DNA from: Petasospora fabianii
Lineage: Eukaryota; Ascomycota; Saccharomycetes; Phaffomycetales; Wickerhamomycetaceae
DNA: 64,000 bases
Assembly: GCA_022641835.1 (NCBI GenBank)
Contig: CP048715.1
Span: 2,294,001 to 2,358,000 of the forward strand
Direction of reading: 5' to 3'
A program made the position numbers and the translations under genes. This document shows positions 9,104 to 19,683 of this stretch, piece by piece. The stretch's first letter is position 1. Each line of letters starts with the position of its first letter. A model generated the notes under the pieces. That model did no database searches and was not told the DNA's origin. It saw nothing but the letters and a program-made list of their open reading frames with translations.

Positions 9104-11104
9104 ATGCTTGAGGGCTCAACTACATCATCAACTCAAACGAGCTCTGACCGTCGTCGTTCCTCTACTAAGGCTTCTAATTTGGTTGAGAAGGACGGGAAAA
9201 CTGTCAGCAAGACTTCCACTGGTAAGCGAAAGTTTCACAACAAAAGTAAGCTTGGTTGTGACACATGCAAACGCCGTCGTGTGAAATGTGATGAGGGGAA
9301 ACCAATTTGCAAGAAGTGCATGAACATGGGTATTGAATGCACTTATACCATTTTGAATGCTGATCCACCTGCGGTATCAACGCCCACTTCGTCATCAACT
9401 GCCTCAACCAACCCATCTTCTCATAGAAAATCTCAATCACCAGGTATCAAAAAGCGATCCTCATCTAAGAGCCTTGGAGCCGAGAAGGTGCCAGGGCTGC
9501 CGGCAGCTCTGGCTGGCCTTGGCAATCTTCCATTTTCACTACCAAAGGGAATTGAGCAGGAGCTGGCACGTCTTGGAGGTACTGGTGGTCTAAACGGCAT
9601 ATCAGGTCTATCTGGCCTCTCTGGTCTCACTGGTCTCTCTGGCCTATCTGGCCTGTCGGGTCTCTCCGGCCTATCGGGTCTTGGTGGACTTGGTAGTCTT
9701 CTTGGTGCTGCTAACTCCCCGGCCGCTGGTTCTGGGTCTGACGATGTTGCAGCAAAACTGATCAATGCCGCTAAGGCGCACTTCCAACAGGCCCAGGGCC
9801 AAGCTCAGAACACAAGTCCATTTGACTCAGCTGACATGAGTCTCCCTTCATTCAGTATCAAATCCCCACCTCTCGAACCTGCTGGTCTACAGGCTCTTGC
9901 TCGTGAATATTCTCTCAGTGGTGCTACAATATCACAGTCTTCCAATAGAGAAGACATGGACACTCTCTCGGTAAACATGGGCATGGACCACAATCCTACC
10001 ATCTCGCCACAACCCACAATGTCCCCAGGATCCACCCACTCACCGATCTCACTACACACTGTCCCAGCTCCAATGGCCTCTGCCCATGACTTCAATACTC
10101 AAGCGGACTCTATGACCTCCGGGAACATGCCATACCAGCCAACCACTACCGGTCTGAACCTCATTGACTTGAAGTTGATGTACCATTACACTACGGAAGT
10201 GGCACCAACCATCACCACTGCTGGTATTTCTGAGAAGAGAATTTGGGTAGAAGATATTCCACAGTTGGCCTTTGAGTACTCATTTTTGATGCACTCTATT
10301 CTCGCCTTCTCTGCAACTCATCTATCGAGAACTGAGAAAAATATGGAGAGGTATGTGACCTACCACAGAGGTGAGGCGCTACGACTCCTCCGTGAAGCTG
10401 TTCTTGAAATCACTGCAGATAACACGGATGCTCTTGTTGCCTCTGCTTTGATTCTCATTATGGATTCCCTTGCTAACGCATCTCTCCCAACCGAAACATC
10501 TGCTACCTCACTACCTGCATCTGCTTGGATCTTTCATGTCAAGGGTGCCGCAACTATCCTCACTGCTGTGTGGCCCCTTCCACAGACATCCAGATTCTAC
10601 ACTTTCATTACTGTTGACCTCAGTGACCTAGGTGATATCATCAACGATCGCGATGGCCACATCTCGGACCTCCAGTGCTTCGACGAGTCTATTGCTGATT
10701 TATACCCTGTTGAGTTCGACTCTCCATACCTGGTGACACTTGCCTATTTGGATAAACTTCACAAGGAGAAATACAAATCTGACTTCATTCTCCGTGTGTT
10801 TGCTTTCCCTGCCTTGCTAGACAAGACGTTCCTTGCACTACTCATGTCTGGTGATCTATCTGCTATGAGAATCATGAGAAGTTACTATAGTCTTCTTAGG
10901 GGCTTTACTGCCGAAATGAAAGACAAAGTGTGGTTTTTGGAGGGTGTTTCAAATGTTCTGCCAGCTGATGTTGATGACTACACTGGCGGTGGTGGTATGC
11001 ACATGATGCTCGACTTCTTGGGAGGAGGACTTCCATCCATGGCCACTTCGAACCTCGGCTCCGGCCTCAACATTGACATCAATGACCACTTCATGAATCC
11101 ATGA
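9104..11104 (+). CDS. UPC2: Upc2/Ecm22-type sterol-sensing Zn2Cys6 transcription factor
   Basis: A 666-residue nuclear regulator. The N-terminal block [15 protein letters not shown] leads into a C6 zinc cluster (Cys52, 55, 62, 69, 72, 79) almost identical to Upc2/Ecm22. The C-terminal half (about 340-650) is the family's ligand-binding domain, ending in the glycine hinge [17 protein letters not shown] (about 628-644), the region hit by the classic upc2-1 gain-of-function allele. Upc2 is held by ergosterol and, when sterol falls, activates ERG genes through TCGTATA elements; ERG1 in this window has one. Residues about 161-200 are an unusual low-complexity Gly-Leu-Ser triplet repeat. ATG at 9104 is preceded by AAA. 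Confidence 0.92.
   Translation: MLEGSTTSSTQTSSDRRRSSTKASNLVEKDGKTVSKTSTGKRKFHNKSKLGCDTCKRRRVKCDEGKPICKKCMNMGIECTYTILNADPPAVSTPTSSSTASTNPSSHRKSQSPGIKKRSSSKSLGAEKVPGLPAALAGLGNLPFSLPKGIEQELARLGGTGGLNGISGLSGLSGLTGLSGLSGLSGLSGLSGLGGLGSLLGAANSPAAGSGSDDVAAKLINAAKAHFQQAQGQAQNTSPFDSADMSLPSFSIKSPPLEPAGLQALAREYSLSGATISQSSNREDMDTLSVNMGMDHNPTISPQPTMSPGSTHSPISLHTVPAPMASAHDFNTQADSMTSGNMPYQPTTTGLNLIDLKLMYHYTTEVAPTITTAGISEKRIWVEDIPQLAFEYSFLMHSILAFSATHLSRTEKNMERYVTYHRGEALRLLREAVLEITADNTDALVASALILIMDSLANASLPTETSATSLPASAWIFHVKGAATILTAVWPLPQTSRFYTFITVDLSDLGDIINDRDGHISDLQCFDESIADLYPVEFDSPYLVTLAYLDKLHKEKYKSDFILRVFAFPALLDKTFLALLMSGDLSAMRIMRSYYSLLRGFTAEMKDKVWFLEGVSNVLPADVDDYTGGGGMHMMLDFLGGGLPSMATSNLGSGLNIDINDHFMNP
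9586..9706 (+). repeat. Coding Gly-Leu-Ser triplet repeat inside UPC2
   Basis: Roughly 10 tandem 9-bp units encode GLS/GLT/GLG between the zinc cluster and the ligand-binding domain. Synonymous differences between units (GGTCTATCT, GGCCTCTCT, GGTCTCTCC) suggest an established array rather than a very recent expansion. Confidence 0.75.
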
Positions 11105-11534
11105 TTTACACAAAACTTATGACCTTTCCACTTCTCATTTCGTTTCCGATGATGACCAGGATGCCATTTAATACCAACTCATGAGCCATGTGAACTGCCA
11201 GAATCATGACTCGTGCTTGACGTCCTCGGTGTCTCTGGAAGACGTGTACTTAATTATAACTTAAGCTTATACATAATATTTAATAGTGCTTCATGTGAGC
11301 TTTGTTTGTCATGTAACTGCCCAATCCCAATTTTTGGCTTGCCAGTAATAGCTGTACTGCAAACAATAACTGCCAGTGCCTACCCGGATCGTCTGGTGTC
11401 TATTACTATATCCTGGGTCCGATGAATGCTCTTATCTGATTAATTACTTGCATATATCTTTCTTAACTTCTTTCTATGATGATATGTGTGCTCCTACCAT
11501 GTTTCCTTGAAGGAGGCACAAAAAAATGCGAAAA
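11105..11534. other. Intergenic region, UPC2 3' flank
   Basis: No gene or structured RNA is recognised between the UPC2 stop and tRNA-Lys. The A-run at about 11520-11526 is the T-run terminator of the minus-strand tRNA. Confidence 0.5.
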
Positions 11535-11607
11535 TGCCCCACGTGGGGCTCGAACCCACAACCGTACGATTAAGAGTCGTAAGCGCTACCGATTGCGCCA
11601 GCGAGGC
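11535..11607 (-). tRNA. tRNA-Lys (CTT)
   Basis: A 73-nt intronless cloverleaf on the minus strand starts GCCTCGCTGGCGCAATCGG, has the anticodon stem-loop ACGACTCTTAATCGT with CTT at the anticodon, a T-arm with GGTTCGAGCC and a 3' acceptor GTGGGGC plus discriminator A. It closely resembles yeast tRNA-Lys(CUU). A T-run follows downstream. Confidence 0.96.
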
Positions 11608-11876
11608 AATTCGTGGTTAATGGAACAGACCTGTTTGTATGCTGCTGAAGCAGCTGTTCACATCTCTTATTGTACCCACTTCATGATCTTGGCTCTTAGA
11701 AAGTACTACTATTATCATCACGCACCATTGTAATAACTTTTACGTCCTCACATGCCCAATGTTCTTTACTTAAAGAGTGGTGAGCTCTTTCGGGCTTACA
11801 CATAATGGATATGGATCATGGATCATTTAATCGTGAATGTACGTGACTATTTACAGAGGCACTAGCCGTCAACGAA

Positions 11877-14800
11877 TCACTGTTTCTTCTCAACTGGCTC
11901 GTTAGGGATATCCTTGAACAACTTTTCATAGATTTGACTGTAGTTGTCAACAAAGGTTACATCGAAGCCCTCTCTCAAGTTCTCAGGTAACACATCATAA
12001 TCACCCTTGTTATCTTTTGGAAGGAACAATGTGTTAACACTGTTTCTCTTAGCAGCGATCAACTTCTCCTTCAAACCACCAATTCTCAAGACCTTTCCTG
12101 TCAAGGTAATTTCACCAGTCATGGCAATAGATGGAAGAGGAACATTCAAGGCAAGGGAAATCAGAGCTGTAGTGAGCGTGATACCAGCACTTGGGCCGTC
12201 TTTAGGAGTAGCACCCTCTGGGCAATGCAAGTTAATGTTGTGAGTCTTAAAGAAGTCCGATTTGATACATTGCTTGGCAACGGAGAACGAGATTTTAGAG
12301 GACTCCTTCATAACGTCACCGAGTTGACCAGTGATCGTCAAAGCACCGCCATTAGGCTGGCCACTCTCATTGACGGCTTTTTCGCCTGTGACTTCGACGT
12401 ACATTGAGGTACCACCGATGGATGTCCAAGCAAGGCCCATCACGACACCAGGAGGTGTTGTTTCGTAGAGTCTATCACTTGTATAGATTGGAGGACCAAT
12501 GAAATCTTTCAAGTTCTCTGCGGTGATCTCGAGTGTGAAATCATCTGGAACCTGAAGCTTCTTCACTTCAGTGTTCTCCTCAAAGACAGCATCCTTAGTC
12601 TCAAGTGGCTTATTCAAGTCAAGGTTTGGAACGACCTCACTCTCCTCATCCTCTTTCTTTTCAGTTGGCTCGGCCACTTCTTTCTTCTCATCCGTCTTTG
12701 TCTCGGTAGATGTCTCGGACTTCACAACTGTTTCATCTGATGATGTGCTCTCAACCTTGCTAACAACCTTGTACGCAGCCTTTCTGAAGACCTTCTCAAC
12801 AAGTTGCTTCAGTCTTCTAACACCATTTTCCTTGGCATAATGCTTGACGATGTGCTCAACACCGTCAGTTGACAAGTTGACATTCGCGTTCTCCAGGCCA
12901 GAACCTTTCTTAGCCAGTGGAATCAAGTAATTTTCAGCAATCTTAACCTTCTCCTCGGCAACATATCCAGGAAGCTCAATGATCTCCATACGGTCCAACA
13001 ATGGTCTTGGGATGGTGTCAAGTGTGTTTGCAGTACAAACGAACAGTACCTTCGACAAGTCAACTGGAATATCCATGTACTGATCCAAGAACTCACTGTT
13101 CTGTTCTGGATCAAGCAACTCCAAGAGAGCGGCAGAAGGATCACCCTGAGAGCCACCATGCGTCACTTTGTCAATCTCGTCAATCAAGAACAATGGATTC
13201 TGGGATTGTGTCTTCTTCAATCCCTGTATGATACGACCTGGAAGGGCACCAATGTAAGTTCTTCTATGACCCTTGATCTCAGAAACATCAGATATACCAC
13301 CGACAGAGAATCTGAAATAGTTTCTGTTCAGGGCACGGGCAATGGACTTACCAATAGATGTCTTACCAACACCTGGAGGACCAACGAAGCAGATAATCTT
13401 ACCATCGACAGCACCAAGCAGATTACCTACAGCGATGAACTCCAAGATACGGTCTTTGATGTCAGCAAGACCATAGTGATCTTCATCCAAGATCTTCTTG
13501 GCGTTCGCAATGTCGAACGTCTCCTTTGTGTACTTGCCCCATGGCAATTGCGTGAGCCAGTCAAGGTAGTTTCTTGTGACACTGAACTCGGACATGGCTG
13601 TCTCCAATGTCTGGAGCTTGGAAATCTCCTCATCAAAGACTTTCTGGACAGGTGCTGGAAGTTTCAACTTCTCTGCTCTCTCTTTGAATGTGTCAATGAG
13701 CTTCTGGCGGCCATCATCGATACCTAACTCTCTCTTAATACCCTTCAGCTGTTCCATAAGGTAGTACTCACGCTGTCTCTTTTGAATCTTGCTCTCGACT
13801 TCCTTGGAAATCTTATTTTGCAATTCAGCGTTCATAATCTCCTTCTTCAAAACAACTAATGATCTTTCCAATCTCTCCTCAATGTTCAAAGAATCAAGGA
13901 CGTCCTGTAGCTCCTGTGGCTCACCGGTACAGACGGCAGCGCAGAAGTCGGCCAACTTAGATGGCTGTTCAAAGACATTGGTAGAGTTCTGAATAGTGGC
14001 ACTGAATGTCGCAATCTGGTCTCTGAACATGGAGTTCATCTGGGAGATATCCTTGAACACCTTCAAGATCTCGGATGTCAAAGCGTTGATGACTCTTGAC
14101 TTCTTGTCATATGGTTCATCCTCAAGTGGAGTGATGTTAACTCTGGTGACCTCATACTTTGACAGGAACTCAGTTGGGTTGTATTCATTCTCCTCGTCGA
14201 GTTTCTTTAATACGCGCTCCTCCTTCTCCTCAAGGGTTGTGGCCAATGTCAAGTTCTTACCTTCTTCTTTGAGTTCGGCCTCGACTTCGGCTTCGAGATT
14301 CTTGGTCTTGTCAGCCTGCTCCAAGTTGATCTCCTCCTCGGTCTTTGGTGGCAACAATTCATCAATTCTAATTCTTGTGTGTGGGTATGCAATAACCGTC
14401 ATAGTATCTATTCCGGTGTTCTCATCCTTAGTGACGAAGCTTGAAGTAATCTGGGCGAAAACACCAACTTCGTGGACTTCTTCCTTGCTTGTGATTGTGT
14501 CACCATCAGCATTCTCATCTTTGAAGAGGAAAATACCAATGTATGGCTTCTTCTTGTCGCAGAGTTCGTTGATCGCCTTGATAACTTGTGGATCTGTGAT
14601 GGCGACTGGTCTGTAGAACCCTGGGAAAAGCGGACGACGAGACATTGGAAGAGCAAGGACTTGTGGGTAAACCTCTGGAACTGGTAGTGATGAAGACTTT
14701 TTGCGTTTTGGTCCCGATCCATCGTCATCACCGTTGTCGCCCGAAGACGCACCGGATGTGGATGACTCTGACACTTTTGAAGATGCCAAAATTTCACTAG

Positions 14801-15203
14801 CCTTATCTTCAGTGCTCTTTGGTGATCTCTTCTTTCTCTCGGTTGGCTCCTTCTTCTCCTTTGCAGGTTCATCCTTCGCTGGCTTCTCGGGTTCTTCTGG
14901 TGTCTCAGACTTATCTGACTTGTCTGGCTTCTCCGATTCCGTGTCCTTCGACTTGTCGTCGGTAGCTCTAAGACCGTTTAGCTCCTCTAGAAGGTCAAGC
15001 ATAGGAACATCTCTGTGAATATCACCAAGAATTGATGTCTGATTGTGGTGATTTGGGGTTCTCAGAGACGTGGCAACAACCGAAGAGGCCATTCTAGTTG
15101 AACTCAGTCGTGTAGAAAGGGTGAGCTGAGAGGCCACTTGTCTTGCTGCCTGTCTAGCAGCTCCGCTGACGACACGCTTAGAAGCGCCTCTGGCACAGAG
15201 CAT
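11877..15203 (-). CDS. PIM1: Mitochondrial Lon protease
   Basis: A 1108-residue ATP-dependent serine protease of the mitochondrial matrix. The N-terminus is Arg/Ser/Ala-rich with no acidic residue over the first 40 or so, a matrix presequence, followed by a charged low-complexity linker and the Lon substrate-binding domain. The AAA+ module has Walker A GPPGVGKT (Lys614) and the sensor region FLIDEIDK. The C-terminal peptidase domain carries the catalytic Ser1005 in DGPSAG and Lys1047 in GGLKEKLIAAK. As in yeast Pim1, an acidic insertion (about 795-845) splits the C-terminal part. It degrades misfolded or oxidised matrix proteins and supports mtDNA maintenance. TTCGGGAA in the promoter fits heat-shock control. 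Confidence 0.97.
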   Translation of the reverse strand: MLCARGASKRVVSGAARQAARQVASQLTLSTRLSSTRMASSVVATSLRTPNHHNQTSILGDIHRDVPMLDLLEELNGLRATDDKSKDTESEKPDKSDKSETPEEPEKPAKDEPAKEKKEPTERKKRSPKSTEDKASEILASSKVSESSTSGASSGDNGDDDGSGPKRKKSSSLPVPEVYPQVLALPMSRRPLFPGFYRPVAITDPQVIKAINELCDKKKPYIGIFLFKDENADGDTITSKEEVHEVGVFAQITSSFVTKDENTGIDTMTVIAYPHTRIRIDELLPPKTEEEINLEQADKTKNLEAEVEAELKEEGKNLTLATTLEEKEERVLKKLDEENEYNPTEFLSKYEVTRVNITPLEDEPYDKKSRVINALTSEILKVFKDISQMNSMFRDQIATFSATIQNSTNVFEQPSKLADFCAAVCTGEPQELQDVLDSLNIEERLERSLVVLKKEIMNAELQNKISKEVESKIQKRQREYYLMEQLKGIKRELGIDDGRQKLIDTFKERAEKLKLPAPVQKVFDEEISKLQTLETAMSEFSVTRNYLDWLTQLPWGKYTKETFDIANAKKILDEDHYGLADIKDRILEFIAVGNLLGAVDGKIICFVGPPGVGKTSIGKSIARALNRNYFRFSVGGISDVSEIKGHRRTYIGALPGRIIQGLKKTQSQNPLFLIDEIDKVTHGGSQGDPSAALLELLDPEQNSEFLDQYMDIPVDLSKVLFVCTANTLDTIPRPLLDRMEIIELPGYVAEEKVKIAENYLIPLAKKGSGLENANVNLSTDGVEHIVKHYAKENGVRRLKQLVEKVFRKAAYKVVSKVESTSSDETVVKSETSTETKTDEKKEVAEPTEKKEDEESEVVPNLDLNKPLETKDAVFEENTEVKKLQVPDDFTLEITAENLKDFIGPPIYTSDRLYETTPPGVVMGLAWTSIGGTSMYVEVTGEKAVNESGQPNGGALTITGQLGDVMKESSKISFSVAKQCIKSDFFKTHNINLHCPEGATPKDGPSAGITLTTALISLALNVPLPSIAMTGEITLTGKVLRIGGLKEKLIAAKRNSVNTLFLPKDNKGDYDVLPENLREGFDVTFVDNYSQIYEKLFKDIPNEPVEKKQ

Positions 15204-15755
15204 GATGGTTTCTGGTGAGGAATTCGGCTATGCGAAGCGGTGTATGCCCTGTGTTGAGCTAATTGGCAGTGTGGGGGCGTCAAGTTGTGGAGGGGTCGAC
15301 GCTCAGTTGGTGGTTGGTGGCGATTTGTCAGTTGGGTGGTGGTGTCTGGGTGTTTCTTCTAAGCCGGCGCCGGGGAAGCACCACAAGTTGTTAATCTCCG
15401 ATCTATTTCCCTTATTTCCTTTGATAAAGGCAGTTGCTACTTGATAAGAAGTAATTCATACCTGAAGGTTATATATTACATCGTCAGCCTTCCGGAGGTG
15501 TTCGTATCTTCGGGAAATTCCGTAGTCAACCACGGGGGGACTGACCTCTTCGTGTACGGTCATGTCAAATTAAACTCAAACAAAGAAAACCAAGAAGTAA
15601 GTGCCAAACAGCTGTAGATGTTGTTCTGACACTCATATAAATAAAGATTCGGATCCATTCGTAAACAAGGCACATCACCAGCACATCAACGTCAGACTTT
15701 TTTCTTTTCCTTGGGCCCGCACTGAGACCAACAACGTCCAAAAGACGTTACTGTT
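15204..15755 (-). promoter_or_regulatory. PIM1 upstream region with heat-shock-like element
   Basis: TTCGGGAA at 15509-15516 is a perfect TTCnnGAA heat-shock core, with further TTC and TTCC units on either side but off the strict 5-bp phase. It lies about 306 bp above the PIM1 ATG; yeast PIM1 is known to be heat-inducible. No gene is seen. The right end is the HAP3 3' flank. Confidence 0.4.
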
Positions 15756-16547
15756 TCAATACTGCTCATTGGTGTACTGATATAGGACGTTATTTTCGTG
15801 TTCCTCGGACTTCAGAGCCCTACCTCCGTCGCCATTCTCCATTGAATTGTGATTATCATCACTGCCAACATCAACATCAACATCTCCATCTGGCAAATTC
15901 AATATCTGATCCTCCTCAACCTTCATATCATCCATAATGTCATGAGACAAATGGTCTTGCATGTCAATTTCATTTTCGTCATTCAGAGGAATGTTCGTGA
16001 TTTCCCTTTGTAGTTGTTGATGTTGTTCATAGATGTTGAGCGGATTGTTGGAGTTGGTACTCTGTTTTCTTCCTCTTTTTGCTTCACCACGTTCCTGTTT
16101 CAGCGCTTGTTGTTCTCGATACTTAGCCAAGTAAATCTTTAGCACTTCAGAGTAGTTCTCAAATCCAAGACTCGACATGGCGAACAAGATATCCTCACCG
16201 TTAATGGTCTTTCTCTTCTCTGACAGACATTTATCACTGGCTTCACTTGTGATGAAAGAGATGAACTCAGAGACGCATTCTTGCATGCACTCTTTAGCAT
16301 CCTTCGAGACTTTAGCAGTAGTTGGTAGTGTGTTTTTCATGAGTCTTGCCACATTGGCAATAGGAAGCCATCTGTCCTGTTCTCTAAGCTCAACCTCTTG
16401 GGCTTGCTTTTCTGCAGCGGCCTCTGCTGCGGCAGCTTCCAGTTCAGCTGATGTTTGTGGAATTAGATCTGACACCGTCTGCGGCACAGAATCTACCGTT
16501 GAAGAATCAAGGGAAACTGAGCCCGTTTTGGGTTCGTGTTGTTCCAT
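15756..16547 (-). CDS. HAP3: CCAAT-binding factor subunit Hap3 (NF-YB)
   Basis: 263 residues from the ATG at 16547; the longer frame upstream begins without an ATG. After an Ala/Glu-rich leader, the NF-YB histone-fold core (about 55-150) starts [17 protein letters not shown] and includes the [20 protein letters not shown] and [15 protein letters not shown] blocks, which pair with Hap5 and contact DNA with Hap2. The complex activates respiratory genes at CCAAT boxes in the nucleus. An acidic tail of about 110 residues follows, longer than in Saccharomyces Hap3 (144 residues total) and of unknown role. Confidence 0.95.
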   Translation of the reverse strand: MEQHEPKTGSVSLDSSTVDSVPQTVSDLIPQTSAELEAAAAEAAAEKQAQEVELREQDRWLPIANVARLMKNTLPTTAKVSKDAKECMQECVSEFISFITSEASDKCLSEKRKTINGEDILFAMSSLGFENYSEVLKIYLAKYREQQALKQERGEAKRGRKQSTNSNNPLNIYEQHQQLQREITNIPLNDENEIDMQDHLSHDIMDDMKVEEDQILNLPDGDVDVDVGSDDNHNSMENGDGGRALKSEEHENNVLYQYTNEQY

Positions 16548-17127
16548 TATGGTGTGGTGGTGTACCTCGAATACAGTGGTAAGCCAGTCGGGCAGCACCG
16601 GGTTGTCTCGCTGATGGGTTGCAGCACAAGGAGTGATAAATAGAAAAGTGTTGCTCCAAATCAGGAGAATAAGGGCCTCGGGAAGCTTGATTAAATGGTT
16701 AGTTGTGGGTTGACGGCCTGCTGTTGTTTAATCACGTCTTCTGTGCTTATAATTTAACAAGCTGCCATTAGCTCGTTTTTTCGACGCGATCCCGCCAATT
16801 TGGCGCAAAATTCTTCCGAATGCGGAGATTTAAAGAAGAATTTACATTACGCACCGCGGCTCGGGCAGTTTTTTTTCGTTGTTTGGCGTAAGGGGCCCTC
16901 ATCTTTTTTCTCCAAAAACTACAGCTGGGGTAAATCATATCCTGAAATCGTTGTCATTAAGAGCGTTGAAAAGGAAAAGATTAGCGAGAGATGATGATAA
17001 ACAATGAGACAACGTTAGCAAAGAAGAAGAATGATTGTGAATAAATAACGCCTTTGATCATAGCTCGTCAGATCCTGAATTGATGAGCCAATCCCAGCAT
17101 TCTCTATATATATTCATAAGCAGAGGA
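16548..17127. other. Intergenic region between HAP3 and the ECM3-type carrier gene
   Basis: HAP3 promoter to the left and the carrier gene's 3' end to the right. CTTATAATTTAA at about 16745-16756 is AT-rich and could serve as a core promoter. No further gene is seen. Confidence 0.4.
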
Positions 17128-18405
17128 TTAGGCCTTAGCCCACTTCAGCACGTAAAGAGCACCGGCAACGATACCAATCGTAGTTGGCAATGAGAGCACG
17201 GCATAACCCCAGAACAATACACCAGCCATCTCATTCTCGTAAAGCTCATTCAATTGACAAATCTGAGACAACTGAATGGCTGGTGGAGCAGTAGTCAAAA
17301 GGAATGCAACTATAAGGAAGATTGGATCATCCAAGATGGACACTGGGAATAGCTTGACACAGATAGTGATGAGTGGGAGAAGAATCATCGGAGGAATGAT
17401 CATTCTTGACACAAGAGATCCAATAACGATCCTCTTGTAGTGCGGTGACGCTGGTGGAGTGTCACTGGATGGGTACAAATTGGAACCCAAGACAATCAAG
17501 ATCAATGGGATAGAGACACTTCCAAGCTGATCAATAGCACTTGATATCGTGTTTTGAATAAATCCGTTGTCAATGTAAAAAGAGTCATGGATTGGAGTGA
17601 TGCTAGCAACGATAACCGATGCAAACATAGCCCACAATGGAGGGTTCATGAAACTGAGGAACTTCTTGTAAGTAGTAATGACCTTTCCGAACAAGCCAGA
17701 CTGGACAGTGATTGGCTCAGGAGAGGCAGAGTGGATGGAGTTGCTGCTGTCATCACCAGAACCGTTATCGACTGTAGTCAAAGTGCTATTGCTATTCTTA
17801 CCTGCCACTGGCGTCTCTTGTCTAAATGCAGCTTCGAGATCAGTGTAGGAGTTCACTCGAGTCGGTATCCTCTTCAACAATGAATTGTATCCCCAAGACC
17901 ATCTGAGTACTTGACCAATCTGTTGGAAGATGACAAGATACAAGAGACCTCTAGATGCAATTTTGGCGGGCGTGTCATCTTCAATGTCATCCCATTCCAA
18001 GTTAGGAAGAGTGTATGCAAGAGTCAATGTGAGAGACACTGGAAGTGAGTTGGAGTTACCAAATACAGACATTGCAGTGACAAAGTTCCCCTCATATTCA
18101 TCCAAGTTCAAATAACGTCCAACAAAGATAGCTGTAACGTAAGAGATACCAGTTGAGATGACAAAGAAAATTGGGATGATGAAGATTTCAAACATCTTCT
18201 TCAAGGAAAGAGAAGGGGCCAAGTTGGAGAAAATCATGGCTGGTGTGAACAGCACCATATTTAAGTGAGAGACATTTTTCTGTGCAATCTTGTTGAGAAC
18301 ACCTGTCTTTGCTGCAAAGAAACCGGAAAAGCAGATAATAATAACCTGGACGACGGCTTGAAACGTAAGAAATGCCACTTCAGAGAGAGATATATCTCGA
18401 AACAT
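17128..18405 (-). CDS. Auxin-efflux-carrier-like membrane protein (Ecm3 family)
   Basis: 425 residues with two blocks of about five membrane helices separated by a hydrophilic loop (about 190-245) rich in Ser, Asn and Thr: the PIN-like (AEC) transporter layout. N-terminal GFFAAKTGVLNKIAQKNVSHLNM, the FGNSNSLPVSL motif and the C-terminal TTAPPAIQLSQICQLNELYE block match the fungal Ecm3/YLR152C/YNL095C family. The substrate is unknown in yeast; in the first of these proteins mutation affects the cell wall. ATG at 18405 opens directly on the first helix region. Confidence 0.85.
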   Translation of the reverse strand: MFRDISLSEVAFLTFQAVVQVIIICFSGFFAAKTGVLNKIAQKNVSHLNMVLFTPAMIFSNLAPSLSLKKMFEIFIIPIFFVISTGISYVTAIFVGRYLNLDEYEGNFVTAMSVFGNSNSLPVSLTLTLAYTLPNLEWDDIEDDTPAKIASRGLLYLVIFQQIGQVLRWSWGYNSLLKRIPTRVNSYTDLEAAFRQETPVAGKNSNSTLTTVDNGSGDDSSNSIHSASPEPITVQSGLFGKVITTYKKFLSFMNPPLWAMFASVIVASITPIHDSFYIDNGFIQNTISSAIDQLGSVSIPLILIVLGSNLYPSSDTPPASPHYKRIVIGSLVSRMIIPPMILLPLITICVKLFPVSILDDPIFLIVAFLLTTAPPAIQLSQICQLNELYENEMAGVLFWGYAVLSLPTTIGIVAGALYVLKWAKA

Positions 18406-19683
18406 CGAATGTGGGCTACGTGGATGAACTTTAGCAGTCGTGTGAGATTTAGAGGGGATGAGGGCTCAACAGAAATTTTGTGGCGTTCGGTTGAAAAGCT
18501 AGTGTACGATCTTCAGAGAGCAGCGAATTAGGCTATGTAACCTTTAGCTGTGGAATAGGTCTCTTGGAGTAAGATTTGAGCAAGGATGAGTGGGTGGAGA
18601 GGCGAATGGCGGTGTTAGTGGCGGTGAAAGTCCGCTTGAGCACAGGAGGGCGTATGCCCGGTTTTAAATGATTTGCTTATCAGAGAAGTGCGCGTACCGG
18701 CCCTTTGCGCCACATCCTTCGCCAAAAACGTGCCCTGCCAACTGGCAGTGGCGTACTTCATGATGGCTATGCTCCTGGCTTGGCTGCCAGGAGTGGAAAC
18801 TTGATAGAACATGAAATTGTGCGTCTAGCTGCTCACAAATCAGATTGCTTCAAGTGCTATCTTACCCTCGTCAAGAGCAAATCAGCATCTCCTCAAGCTC
18901 ATAATGAGCTGAGAGCGCACCCGGGTGTTTGACTCCACTGCGCCTCCAGCTTTAGCGCTTTGGCGCAGTTTCCTCCAAATTCTACCGAGTTACAACGTGA
19001 CATCTTAGCACCTAAGCTTCTCCCATGCAATGTGGGACTCTACAGATTAGGAACACTATAGCCAGGATCGGCTACTGCGTTGCATCATAACCTCGCTGAG
19101 AATCACGACATGGCGAAATAATCTCCCCCATTTGCGCGGCAAGGGCTGCCATATCCGGCTAAATGGCGAAGAGTACTCCACCTGTCAAACCTGGCAGAAT
19201 CATTTTGATCTCAATTTATCACTGTGAGTACTCCCGTGACATAACATGTCGTAATTACCAGTTAATCTAAAAAAACGAGAATTTGATAATCCCCTTGTTG
19301 AGTACTTCGAGCCTCTCGCTACGCGACATCTGGGTCCTTACCTCCATCAAAATATGCAGTGCATGTGGCGGTGGACGCAAGAGAAGTTCATTTTTTTGAT
19401 CTTCGCGGTCTTAGTAAGGTACATAATCTGATCTATCACTATCTAGCCCTCTTAGCTATCAAGATAGAAGGATGTACTACTTGGTATTAACTCAACGTAT
19501 CAAAATGTCAATTATAAGTGATTGTTATAAAAAAAATGCTGGAACAAGATCACCAGCAACATATCAAGAGAAATGGGAATCAGAACAAATCGATTCGACC
19601 TAACGTGGCAGAAAGTCTAAAGCGTCAGCAGCTAGCGACATCAGGGAAAGATAGTGAAGAGATGATCAGCCATGAGAAGCTGA
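18406..19683. other. 1.3-kb intergenic region, no gene seen
   Basis: Lies between the ECM3-type carrier promoter and the 3' end of the pheromone gene. Small open frames are present but none resembles a known protein or shows a convincing start. The left half is GC-richer with repeated GGCGCA-like words; the right half is AT-richer. No tRNA or other RNA gene was recognised. Confidence 0.45.
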
